The notes beneath the pieces are model-generated. The model did not search any database. It saw only the letters and a program-made list of their open reading frames with translations, and had not been told where the DNA came from. From Pedobacter aquae (GTDB lineage: Bacteria > Bacteroidota > Bacteroidia > Sphingobacteriales > Sphingobacteriaceae), in the NCBI RefSeq assembly GCF_008195825.1, contig NZ_CP043329.1, forward strand, positions 1,364,001-1,428,000: DNA of 64,000 bases, read 5' to 3'. The position numbers and the translations under genes are program-made. Positions 51,641 to 60,313 of this stretch are shown here, piece by piece; the stretch's first letter is position 1; each line of letters starts with the position of its first letter.

Positions 51641-52552
51641 ATGAGTACAAACGGAATCATAAAACCACAAATAGGCTTACTAGAGTGGTTTCATATTGGC
51701 GAATATGAGCGTGTTGAAAACAGTATAGAACGCTTTCAACAATTAGGTATTAAACACCTAAGAACAGGAATTTCTTGGGCAGATTATTATAGCGAAGAAG
51801 GTGTAAAATGGTATAATTGGCTTATCCCTCGTTTAGCTAAAGAGGTAGAAATTTTACCTTGTTTTTTATATACGCCACCATCAGAAGGCTTATTGCCTAA
51901 AACATCATCGCCACCTAAAAACCCTAAAGCTTTCGCTGATTTTTTAGACACCATAGTAAGCAGCCATGGGAAACATTTTGAATGGGTAGAGCTATGGAAC
52001 GAGCCTAATAACCAAAGCGAATACGATTATACTTTAGACAGGCATTGGTCGGTTTTTACCGATATGATAGGCAAAGCCGCCTATTGGATGAAACAGCTCC
52101 ACAAAAAAACATTATTAGGCGGCATGAGCCCTGTAGACCCCAACTGGTTGCAACTTTTGTTCAACCGCGAAGTGATGAATTATATTGATGTAATTGGTAT
52201 ACATCACTTTCCTCATGTTTTTGATGATAAATGGTACGGCTGGGAGCATCTCATCAATCAAGTAAAAGAAATTATACAGCAAAACAACGGACAGCAAAAA
52301 ATATGGATAACAGAAACGGGCTACTCTACTTGGCAACATGATGAAAGAAAGCAACTTGAAGTGTTTCTTGAAGCCAGCAAAGCCCCTGTAGAGCGTATTT
52401 ATTGGTATGGTTTAAATGATTTAGACCAAAAATACCCTACCGTAGATGGTTTCCATAAAGATGAACGTGAATATACTTTTGGTTTGGTTAAAACCGATGG
52501 AACAGAGAAATTGCTTTATCGCTTATTGGCAGAAAAAAAGCTACTGATTTAG
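51641..52552 (+). CDS. Cytosolic clan GH-A glycosidase-like domain, probably fused to the following epimerase
   Basis: The 303-aa TIM-barrel protein has no signal peptide. The acid/base glutamate is E121 (ELWNEPN) and the nucleophile is E225 (WITETGYST), the clan GH-A pattern resembling GH39/GH5-type glycosidases. Near its end the frame reads GAA AAA AAG CTA CTG ATT TAG. One more A in the A7 run 52533-52539, or a -1 shift at the slippery heptamer A-AAA-AAG, continues without stop into the epimerase frame and gives a 671-aa fusion. A glycosidase inside the cytosol within a glycosyltransferase operon could trim or transfer sugars on an intermediate. Confidence 0.82.
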   Translation: MSTNGIIKPQIGLLEWFHIGEYERVENSIERFQQLGIKHLRTGISWADYYSEEGVKWYNWLIPRLAKEVEILPCFLYTPPSEGLLPKTSSPPKNPKAFADFLDTIVSSHGKHFEWVELWNEPNNQSEYDYTLDRHWSVFTDMIGKAAYWMKQLHKKTLLGGMSPVDPNWLQLLFNREVMNYIDVIGIHHFPHVFDDKWYGWEHLINQVKEIIQQNNGQQKIWITETGYSTWQHDERKQLEVFLEASKAPVERIYWYGLNDLDQKYPTVDGFHKDEREYTFGLVKTDGTEKLLYRLLAEKKLLI

Positions 52553-53655
52553 GAACCGATAAATGGTTATCCTCTAGCTATAAAACCTTCCACAATAAAA
52601 AGAGTAATCTCATTTTTGGTGGCGCAGGCTTTATAGGAACCAATATGGCTAAAACCTTACTCGATAAAGGCGAATATGTAACCATCTTTGATAACCTCAG
52701 CAGACCCGGAGTAGAAAGAAATTTACGCTGGTTAAAAGAGCAATATCCAGAAAAACTCAATATTGAAATTGCCGATATTAGAAATAAATACGCTGTTCAT
52801 CAAGCGGTAGCTCAGGCAGATTTTGTTTTTCATTTTGCAGCTCAAGTGGCTGTAACCACCAGTTGCGAGTATCCTGAAACAGATTTTGACATCAATGCTA
52901 AGGGTACTTTAAACATTTTAGAAGCTATTAAAAATAGCCAGCACCAACCTCCTATCCTATTTACCTCTACCAATAAAGTTTATGGTGCTTTAGATGATAT
53001 AGATTTAGTTTTAGAAAATAACAGATACCAACCTGCTGATGACCATATTCTTGAACATGGCGTTGCAGAAAGCAGAAAGCTTGATTTTCATAGTCCTTAT
53101 GGCTGTTCTAAAGGTATTGCCGATAGCTATATCCAAGACTATATCAGAACATTTGGTATTAAAGGCACCATTTTTAGGATGAGCTGTATTTACGGCCCGC
53201 ATCAATTTGGTACAGAAGACCAAGGTTGGGTTGCCCATTTCTTACTTAAAGCTATGCGAAATGAGCCTTTAACCATTTATGGCGATGGTAAACAGGTAAG
53301 AGACATTTTATTTGTGGAAGATTTAATTGAAGCCATGTTAATAGCTAAAAACCAAATAGATAAGGTTAACGGAATGGCCTTTAATATGGGTGGTGGTGCA
53401 TCTAACAGCATCAGCTTATTAGAATTGGTTGCTAAGATTAATGATTTACAAGACACTAAAATCCCTTTAAAATTTAGCGAATGGCGCCCAGGCGACCAAA
53501 AATATTACGTTTCTGATACCCGCCTTTTTAAAAATTTAAGCAGTTGGGAGGCACAAACATCAGCTCATGAGGGTATTAAAAAGCTGTACTACTGGCTCTT
53601 GAATGTGCAAGACAAAGCCACCCTACAACAAAAAGCTAAAAAAGTAATTGTATGA
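52540..53655 (+). CDS. NAD-dependent epimerase, CDP-paratose 2-epimerase-like (no own start codon visible)
   Basis: This extended SDR has the cofactor loop NLIFGGAGFIGTNMAKTL, FTSTNKVYG, HGVAESRKLDFHSPYGCSKG and MSCIYGPHQFGTEDQGWVAH, close to CDP-paratose/tyvelose 2-epimerases. The first in-frame ATG (52645) comes after the glycine loop, and no ATG, GTG or TTG lies between the previous stop in this frame and that loop. The domain is therefore best explained as the C-terminal half of a glycosidase-epimerase fusion. The end overlaps the next gene by four bases. The sugar substrate is unknown. Confidence 0.82.
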   Translation, partial: ATDLGTDKWLSSSYKTFHNKKSNLIFGGAGFIGTNMAKTLLDKGEYVTIFDNLSRPGVERNLRWLKEQYPEKLNIEIADIRNKYAVHQAVAQADFVFHFAAQVAVTTSCEYPETDFDINAKGTLNILEAIKNSQHQPPILFTSTNKVYGALDDIDLVLENNRYQPADDHILEHGVAESRKLDFHSPYGCSKGIADSYIQDYIRTFGIKGTIFRMSCIYGPHQFGTEDQGWVAHFLLKAMRNEPLTIYGDGKQVRDILFVEDLIEAMLIAKNQIDKVNGMAFNMGGGASNSISLLELVAKINDLQDTKIPLKFSEWRPGDQKYYVSDTRLFKNLSSWEAQTSAHEGIKKLYYWLLNVQDKATLQQKAKKVIV

Positions 53656-54659
53656 TAGCACCATCTATAGCCAAAGAAGAAGAAATTAAAGATATAACAC
53701 TTTATCAGGCTGCTGTTTTAGAACATCCTAGGCATTTTACCCTTCGTGATGAACAACTAAGAGAGCCACAAGATGATGAAGTTTGTGTGAAGCTACAAGG
53801 TTGCGGCCTTTGCGCATCCAGCATACCTTTATGGCAGGGGCGCCAGTGGTTCACTTATCCCGCAGAGGCTGGTGCCCCAGGCCATGAGGCTTGGGGAATT
53901 GTTCATGCAGTAGGTAAAAACATCCATCCCGATTTAATTGGAAAACGTGTGGCTTTATTATCTCATCATGGTTTTGCTCATTATGATTATGTTACCGAAA
54001 ATCAATTACTCATCATCCCAAATGAGTTGGCAAACATACCTTTCCCTGGTGAACCATTAGCGTGTGCCGTTAATATTTTTAGACGTAGTAATATCCAAAA
54101 AGACCAAACAGTTGCTATAATAGGTATGGGCTTTTTAGGGCTTTTACTTTTACAATTAGCCAAGCACAAAGGAGCTAAAGTTATGGCACTTTCTAGAAGA
54201 AGCTTTGCTTTAGAATTAGCTAAAGAAATGTCTGCTGATGAGCAAATTATCTTAGATGATCATTACCAAATTATAGAACAGGTAAGAGGTTTAACTGATG
54301 GCCAATTTTGCGACCATGTCATAGAATGTACAGGTAAAGAATGGCCCCTAAACCTAGCTGGCGAACTTTGTAAAGAAAGAGGACAAATCACCATTGCGGG
54401 CTATCATCAAGATGGAATGCGACAAGTAAATATCCAGCAATGGAACTGGAAAGGTTTAGATGTGATTAACGCCCATGAAAGAGACCCACAACAATACATG
54501 AAAGGTATGCAAGAGGCTTTAGATTTGGTAAGTAATGCTACGCTAAAACCCCATAAATTATACACTCACCACTTTCCTTTGGCGCAAATAAACGATGCTT
54601 TTGCTTTACAAGAAGATGCGCCAGAAGGTTATGTCAAAGCTTATATAGAATTTAATTGA
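53652..54659 (+). CDS. Medium-chain alcohol dehydrogenase-like oxidoreductase
   Basis: The 335-aa MDR protein has the catalytic-zinc-like GCGLCASSIPLWQG and GAPGHEAWGIVHAVG, and the nucleotide loop VAIIGMGFLGLLLLQLA. The four-cysteine structural zinc lobe is absent. It may oxidise or reduce a sugar or polyol intermediate in the operon pathway; this is inference. Its start overlaps the epimerase stop by four bases and its stop overlaps the next ATG by one base, so translation is tightly coupled. Confidence 0.88.
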   Translation: MIAPSIAKEEEIKDITLYQAAVLEHPRHFTLRDEQLREPQDDEVCVKLQGCGLCASSIPLWQGRQWFTYPAEAGAPGHEAWGIVHAVGKNIHPDLIGKRVALLSHHGFAHYDYVTENQLLIIPNELANIPFPGEPLACAVNIFRRSNIQKDQTVAIIGMGFLGLLLLQLAKHKGAKVMALSRRSFALELAKEMSADEQIILDDHYQIIEQVRGLTDGQFCDHVIECTGKEWPLNLAGELCKERGQITIAGYHQDGMRQVNIQQWNWKGLDVINAHERDPQQYMKGMQEALDLVSNATLKPHKLYTHHFPLAQINDAFALQEDAPEGYVKAYIEFN

Positions 54660-55651
54660 TGATGGAGAATTATAAACCAAGTTTAGGATTTTTAGGCGTT
54701 GGCTGGATAGGTAAAAACAGAATGAAGGCTGTAGCACAAGCCAACATTGCTGAAATTACGGTTATTGCAGACCAATCTGTAGAAATATTATCTGCTGTAA
54801 ACCTTGATAAACAAGTATTTAAAGCCAATAATCTTAATGGTTTATTAAGTTACCAACCAGACGCTGTAGTTATTGCTACGCCTAGTGCTATGCATACGCA
54901 GCAATGTTTAGAGGCTTTAAATCATCAAACAGCAGTATTTTGCCAGAAACCTTTAGGCAGAAATGCCCTAGAAACTGCTGAAATTATAGAAACAGCGAAA
55001 AAGCAAAATCGCTTATTAGGGGTTGATTTTTCTTACCGATTTACTTGTTTTAAAGCCTTGCACCACCTTATAAGTGAAGGCCAATTAGGTAAAATACATG
55101 CTATAGAAATGTGTTTTCATAATGCCTACGGACCAGATAAAGGATGGTTTTACCAAAAGCAGCTTTCTGGTGGTGGTTGTGTAATAGATCTAGGCGTACA
55201 CCTGATAGACCTCGCCTTTTGGTGTTTGGGAAACCAAGCTATTAGCGTTAAAAATTCGCTTTTATATGCTAAAGGAAAAAGATTAAAATACCCGGTGCAG
55301 GAAGTAGAAGACTATGCTGTAGCTATTATGGAGGCAGAAGACGGCACTGCCTTACAGCTTAATTGCTCGTGGAATTTACCTGCCGGGAAAGAAGCAGAAA
55401 TATATTTTAAAGTTTACGGCGAGTATGGTGGCGCTGCTTTCCAAAATAAAAATGGCTCTTTTTATGATTTTGAAGTCTTGAAGTTTGAAGGTACAAAAAC
55501 CACTGTTTTAGAAAGCGGCAAGGCAAACTGGGGCGGTAAAGCACTTATTCATTGGTGTAAACAATTGGCTGTTAGTAAAGCCTATCATCCAGAAATAGAG
55601 GGCGCCTTAAAAGTTTCTCAAGTAATTGATGCTATTTATGAAAAAGCCTAA
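54659..55651 (+). CDS. Gfo/Idh/MocA-family oxidoreductase
   Basis: The 330-aa NAD(P)-dependent sugar oxidoreductase has the N-terminal loop GFLGVGWIGKNRMKAVA, the family EKP-like motif as CQKPLGRNALE and the C-terminal GGGCVIDLGVHLIDLAFW catalytic region. Such enzymes oxidise or reduce hydroxyl groups on sugars, inositols or nucleotide sugars. Two successive oxidoreductases and two epimerases in the operon imply production of a modified sugar. It overlaps both neighbours (1 and 14 bases). Confidence 0.9.
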   Translation: MMENYKPSLGFLGVGWIGKNRMKAVAQANIAEITVIADQSVEILSAVNLDKQVFKANNLNGLLSYQPDAVVIATPSAMHTQQCLEALNHQTAVFCQKPLGRNALETAEIIETAKKQNRLLGVDFSYRFTCFKALHHLISEGQLGKIHAIEMCFHNAYGPDKGWFYQKQLSGGGCVIDLGVHLIDLAFWCLGNQAISVKNSLLYAKGKRLKYPVQEVEDYAVAIMEAEDGTALQLNCSWNLPAGKEAEIYFKVYGEYGGAAFQNKNGSFYDFEVLKFEGTKTTVLESGKANWGGKALIHWCKQLAVSKAYHPEIEGALKVSQVIDAIYEKA

Positions 55652-56732
55652 TAAAATACTCATGACAGCAGATACCATTGGCGGTGTTTGGACTTATGCC
55701 ATAGACCTTGCAGACTGTCTTAGTAAAAAAGGCATTCGTGTGCATTTAGCTACTATGGGGGCTTTCGCCGATGAAGACCAGGTTGAACAAGCAAAAAAAA
55801 TCAAAAACTTAAAACTTTACCAAAGCAATTATAAACTAGAGTGGATGGATAACCCTTGGCATGATGTTGATGCTGCTGGCCATTGGTTATTAGAACTTCA
55901 GGAAAACATAAAACCCAATTTAATTCATTTAAACAATTACTGTCATGGTCATTTACCATGGAAAGCCCCTGTTTTAATGGTTTGCCATTCTTGTGTTTTA
56001 TCTTGGTGGCAGGCGGTTAAAAATGAGGATGCTCCGCCCTATTTTCAAGAATATCAGCAAAGAGTACAAGCAGGTTTGCAAGCTGCAGATTTGGTAATTG
56101 CTCCTACACAAGCTATGCTCAATAGCATTTGTCATATTTACGGCGATTTATCGCTTAAAAAAACAATTCCTAATGGTTCTTCCATACAGCATCAAGATCC
56201 TAAAAAAGAAGATTTTATCTTTTGCATGGGGCGTATTTGGGATGAAGCTAAAAACATCAGTTTGCTGAATAAAATTACCCATTTGGTGAAATGGCCTATT
56301 TTAACGGCCGGCGATCAGCAGCTGGAAAATAAAGCATCAACATCATTTACAGGCTTAGAAAGTTTAGGAAGGTTATCATCGGCTTTAGCTATAAAAACAT
56401 TAGAAAAAGCAGCTATTTACGTTTTACCTGCTAAGTACGAACCTTTTGGACTCTCTGTTTTAGAAGCCGCACAGGCTTCTTGTGTATTAGTTTTGGGCGA
56501 TATCCCAAGCTTAAAAGAAAACTGGCAAGACGCTGCATTTTTTGTTGATACGGATGATGCTCTGGCTTTAGCCATGCTTCTGAATATGTTGATAGAAGAC
56601 CCAGAACTGAGAGAAATTTATAGCAAAAAGGCTTATGAACGAGCGCAAGAATTTAAAAGCAGTCAAACAGCCCATCATTACCAAATGGCTTACCACCAAT
56701 TATTAAATGAAACCACATCTACCTCTATCTAA
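55638..56732 (+). CDS. Family 4 glycosyltransferase
   Basis: The 364-aa GT-B enzyme starts KILMTADTIGGVWTYAIDLA (ADP/UDP-glucose-type opening). It has the C-terminal donor-binding EX7E-like stretch AKYEPFGLSVLEAAQASC preceded by FCMGRIWDEAKN. ATG 55638 is chosen; the gene overlaps the previous one by 14 bases. It is likely to transfer the first or a core sugar in the pathway, while the three CgeB-like genes that follow add others. No membrane segments are seen. Confidence 0.9.
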   Translation: MKKPNKILMTADTIGGVWTYAIDLADCLSKKGIRVHLATMGAFADEDQVEQAKKIKNLKLYQSNYKLEWMDNPWHDVDAAGHWLLELQENIKPNLIHLNNYCHGHLPWKAPVLMVCHSCVLSWWQAVKNEDAPPYFQEYQQRVQAGLQAADLVIAPTQAMLNSICHIYGDLSLKKTIPNGSSIQHQDPKKEDFIFCMGRIWDEAKNISLLNKITHLVKWPILTAGDQQLENKASTSFTGLESLGRLSSALAIKTLEKAAIYVLPAKYEPFGLSVLEAAQASCVLVLGDIPSLKENWQDAAFFVDTDDALALAMLLNMLIEDPELREIYSKKAYERAQEFKSSQTAHHYQMAYHQLLNETTSTSI

Positions 56733-56733
56733 T

Positions 56734-57834
56734 ATGAAAATTATACTTTTTTATCACTCTTTAATATCTGATTGGAACCACGGAAACGCCCATTTCTTAC
56801 GTGGCATTTGTACAGAGCTTATCAGATGCGGGCATGAAGTTACCGTAATGGAACCAGAAGATAACTGGAGCTTAAAAAACTTATTAGAAACACGTGGAGA
56901 TGTGATTTGGGATGAGTTCGAACACTTTTATCCGAAACTTAAAACTAGATTTTATAATCCTCAAAACCCAGATTTTTCTGAAGCGCTTTTATTTGCAGAT
57001 TTGGTTTTGGTACACGAGTGGAATGAGCATCATATCGTAAAAATATTAGGCACTTTAAAGCAGCAATTTGGTTATAAACTACTTTTTCATGATACCCACC
57101 ACAGGGCTGTTACAGATAAAGATGGTATTGCAGATTACGATTTAAGTAAATACGATGGCGTTTTGGCTTTTGGCAATGTGATAAGAGATTTATACCTGCA
57201 AAATAAGTGGGCAAAAAAAGCTTGGACATGGCATGAAGCCGCTGATACAGAAATTTTTAAACCCTTAGCGGGGATAGCAAAAACAGGCGATTTGGTGTGG
57301 GTTGGTAATTGGGGCGATGATGAACGAACCGAAGAATTGATTGAGTTTTTGATAAAACCTGTTCAAACTTTAGGATTAAAAGCTACCATGTATGGCGTAC
57401 GTTATCCAGAGCATGCACTAAAATTATTACAAGAAGCAGGTATACATTATGGCGGTTATATTCCATCTTACCAGGTACCACAAGTGTTTGCTCAGCATCG
57501 TTTTACAGTACATATTCCTAGAAGACCTTATACCCAATTTTTGCCTGGCATACCTACCATTAGGCCATTTGAGGCTTTGGCTTGCGGTATTCCGCTGATT
57601 TCTGCCCCTTGGCAGGATACGGAAAATTTATTTCAAGTAGGAGATGATTTCCTCATGGTTAAAAACGGCGAAGAAATGATACAAACCATGCAGCAATTAT
57701 TAGCCAATGAAAACTTACAAAAAAAACTCAGCAAACAAGGTTTAGAAACCATTGCGAAAAAGCATAATTGCCAGCAAAGGGTTAAAGAACTTATCAATAT
57801 TTACGATCAGATAAACGAAAAAATCATCATCTAA
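56734..57834 (+). CDS. CgeB-like glycosyltransferase 1
   Basis: The 366-aa protein has the CgeB/DUF3880 layout. The N-terminal half reads ILFYHSLISDWNHGNAHFLRG and CGHEVTVMEPEDNW. The C-terminal Glyco_trans_1_2 domain contains LVWVGNWGDDERTEELIEF, AGIHYGGYIPSYQVPQVF and IRPFEALACGIPLISAPW. CgeB is a spore-crust glycosyltransferase in Bacillus; relatives in non-spore-formers are uncharacterised. It starts one base after the GT4 gene. The paralogues downstream share the N-terminal pattern, so the three arose by duplication. Confidence 0.88.
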   Translation: MKIILFYHSLISDWNHGNAHFLRGICTELIRCGHEVTVMEPEDNWSLKNLLETRGDVIWDEFEHFYPKLKTRFYNPQNPDFSEALLFADLVLVHEWNEHHIVKILGTLKQQFGYKLLFHDTHHRAVTDKDGIADYDLSKYDGVLAFGNVIRDLYLQNKWAKKAWTWHEAADTEIFKPLAGIAKTGDLVWVGNWGDDERTEELIEFLIKPVQTLGLKATMYGVRYPEHALKLLQEAGIHYGGYIPSYQVPQVFAQHRFTVHIPRRPYTQFLPGIPTIRPFEALACGIPLISAPWQDTENLFQVGDDFLMVKNGEEMIQTMQQLLANENLQKKLSKQGLETIAKKHNCQQRVKELINIYDQINEKIII

Positions 57835-57837
57835 AAC

Positions 57838-58929
57838 ATGGAAAACACTTATAAAATAGCTTTTTTAGGATCTAGTTTGCTTTCTGCCTATTGGAACGGA
57901 GCTGCTACTTATTACCGTGGAATTATTAAAGAACTGTATAAACTGGGGCATGAGGTTACTTTTTTTGAACCCGATATTTATGATAGGCAACAACACCGAG
58001 ATTTACCAGATGTAGATTGGGCAACATCAGTGGTTTACGATGCACATTTAAACGAAGTAGAAAAACTTGTAAGTAATTTAAATGATTTTGATATCATCAT
58101 TAAAACCAGCGGAATTGGCGCTTTTGATAATTTTTTCGAGCAAAAACTGCCTGATTATAAGCAAGAACATCAATTACTAATATTTTGGGATGTTGATGCG
58201 CCAGCAACTTTAGATAGGATGCGCCAAAACCCGAAAGATGCTTTCAGAGAAAATCTGCAAAAGTTTGATTTGATACTTACTTACGGTGGCGGACAACCTG
58301 TTATTGATGCTTACCTTTCTTTTGGCGCTAAAGCTTGTATACCCGTTTACAATGCGCTAGACCCAGAAACGCATTTCCCAACCGCTACAAACCCAGCCTT
58401 TGAATGTGATTTGGCTTTTCTAGGTAACCGCTTACCTGATAGGGAAACTAGGGTTGAAGATTTTTTTATTAATGCTGCGCAACAATTGCCTCAAAAGCAG
58501 TTTCTTTTAGGTGGCAGCGGATGGGAAAATAAAGACCTTCCGCAAAACATCAAATTGGCTGGTCATGTCTATACCAAAGACCATAACGCTTTAAATTGTA
58601 CTGCTCTTGCTGTGCTTAACATCAGTAGAGATAGCATGGCGGCTTATGGCTTTTCGCCCGCTACAAGGGTGTTTGAAGCAGCTGGTGCTGGTGCTTGTAT
58701 CATTACCGATGATTGGCTGGGTATAGATTATTTTTTTGAACCCGATATTGAAATATTGGTTGCCAAAAACGGACAAGAAGTAGCCGATATTTTAGCTAAC
58801 CTTACACCAGAGCGAGCTAAACTTATTGGCTCAGCTGCTTTAAAACGAGTTTTAAGAGACCACACATATACTTTAAGAGCTGAAGAAGTGCAAGCTATTT
58901 TTAAACAATACATCACACATAAAAATTAA
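57838..58929 (+). CDS. CgeB-like glycosyltransferase 2
   Basis: This 363-aa paralogue of the preceding gene has IAFLGSSLLSAYWNGAATYY, LGHEVTFFEPDIYD and the donor-domain FECDLAFLGNRLPDRETRVE, SPATRVFEAAGAGACIITDD. It starts three bases after the previous stop. It is closer to the third copy than to the first (shared HEVTFFE and RVFEAA-type blocks). It is presumably cytosolic. Donor and acceptor are unknown. Confidence 0.88.
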   Translation: MENTYKIAFLGSSLLSAYWNGAATYYRGIIKELYKLGHEVTFFEPDIYDRQQHRDLPDVDWATSVVYDAHLNEVEKLVSNLNDFDIIIKTSGIGAFDNFFEQKLPDYKQEHQLLIFWDVDAPATLDRMRQNPKDAFRENLQKFDLILTYGGGQPVIDAYLSFGAKACIPVYNALDPETHFPTATNPAFECDLAFLGNRLPDRETRVEDFFINAAQQLPQKQFLLGGSGWENKDLPQNIKLAGHVYTKDHNALNCTALAVLNISRDSMAAYGFSPATRVFEAAGAGACIITDDWLGIDYFFEPDIEILVAKNGQEVADILANLTPERAKLIGSAALKRVLRDHTYTLRAEEVQAIFKQYITHKN

Positions 58930-58933
58930 GATT

Positions 58934-60012
58934 ATGAATATTTGTATTTTAGGTTTATCTATTACATCATCTTGGGGAAATGGCCATGCTACTACTTTTA
59001 GGGCATTGGTAAAACAACTTTATTTACAAGGCCATGAGGTTACATTTTTTGAGCGAGATGTACCTTGGTATGCCTCGCAAAGAGATTTGCCCCAACCACC
59101 CTATTGCAAATTGGTATTATATAAAGATTTAGAAGAATTAACCGCTAACTATACACCATTTATAACGCAGGCAGATTTGGTAATGGTAGGTTCTTACGTA
59201 CCGGAAGGCGTAGCCGTTGCCAGTTGGGTATTTAGTTTTGCCAGTGGGATAAAAGCTTTTTATGATATAGATACCCCAGTTACCTTAGCTAAAATAGAAC
59301 GAGAAGATTACGAATATTTGCACCCAGATGATATAGCTCTTTTTGATCTTTATTTATCTTTTACGGGCGGCCCAATCCTTTCCTTATTGATGCAAAAATA
59401 TGGTTCACCAATGGCTAAACCATTATATTGTTCTGTAGATACCGAATTATACTTCCCTACCAAAACTCCTAAAATTTACGATTTAGCTTATTTAGGAACT
59501 TACAGTATAGACAGGCAAGCGCCTTTAGATAAACTTTTAACAGAGGCTGCCCAGCAATGGTCAGAAGGTAATTTTGCGGTTATGGGCCCACAATATCCAG
59601 AACATATCACTTGGCCAAAAAACGTTATTAGGAAAGAGCATTTAGCACCGTCACAACATAATTTATTTTACAACCAGCAAAGGTTTACCTTAAATATCAC
59701 CCGGGCGGATATGGTAAAATGGGGATATGCACCAAGTGTAAGATTATTTGAAGCCGCCGCCGCTGGTACACCTATTATTTCTGATTATTGGGAAGGTTTA
59801 GATTCTTTTTTGCTTTAAATGATGAAATATTGATCGCCCAAAACGCACAGGATACACTATCCTATTTGCTAGACATGAGCGATTCTAAAAGGCTAGACAT
59901 TGCCCACCGAGCTTTACAAAAAGTATTGAAAAACCATTCATCTGCCGTAAGGGCCAAAGAACTTATCAGCTATACACAAGAAGCTATTAACAAACAAAGC
60001 ATTTCTAACTAA
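58934..60012 (+). CDS. CgeB-like glycosyltransferase 3 (frame broken once)
   Basis: This third paralogue has ICILGLSITSSWGNGHATTF, GHEVTFFERDVPWYASQRDL, YDLAYLGTYSIDRQAPLDKL and SVRLFEAAAAGTPIISDYWE. As written, it stops after GLDSFLL at 59818. One extra base in the T6 run 59806-59811 continues it as GLDSFFALNDEILIAQNAQD to 60012, giving 359 aa, the same length as its two neighbours. It starts four bases after copy 2. A small charged protein follows ten bases later. Confidence 0.88.
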
Positions 60013-60022
60013 TAAATACACC

Positions 60023-60208
60023 ATGAAAAACAAAGCTAAAGACCAACAAAAAACAGAGATTAAAGTAAGAGAAACAGACATCATCAAAGGTGCTAAGCAA
60101 GAAGACCAATTAGAAAAACTAGCACCTAAAAACGATGAAGAACGCAACCAAAAAGAGAAACAAACAGGCGCAACACCAACCAAACATGTGGATGATGGTG
60201 GTGGATAA
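60023..60208 (+). CDS. Small charged protein at the end of the glycan operon (61 aa)
   Basis: This 61-aa Lys/Glu/Gln-rich protein is likely disordered (MKNKAKDQQKTEIKVRETDI, ending HVDDGGG). It has no signal peptide or hydrophobic stretch. It starts ten bases after the third CgeB gene and is probably translated from the same message. I do not recognise it. Its composition resembles small stress-type hydrophilic proteins of Bacteroidota. Confidence 0.6.
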   Translation: MKNKAKDQQKTEIKVRETDIIKGAKQEDQLEKLAPKNDEERNQKEKQTGATPTKHVDDGGG

Positions 60209-60313
60209 GGGTTTGTTGGTCACCAGTTTTTGTTGGTTGTCAGTATATCAGTTCTGTTTTAAGTAAGCTTTTCAGTAGTTTAAACGCTTATACTTACAAC
60301 TATAAACTCCATT

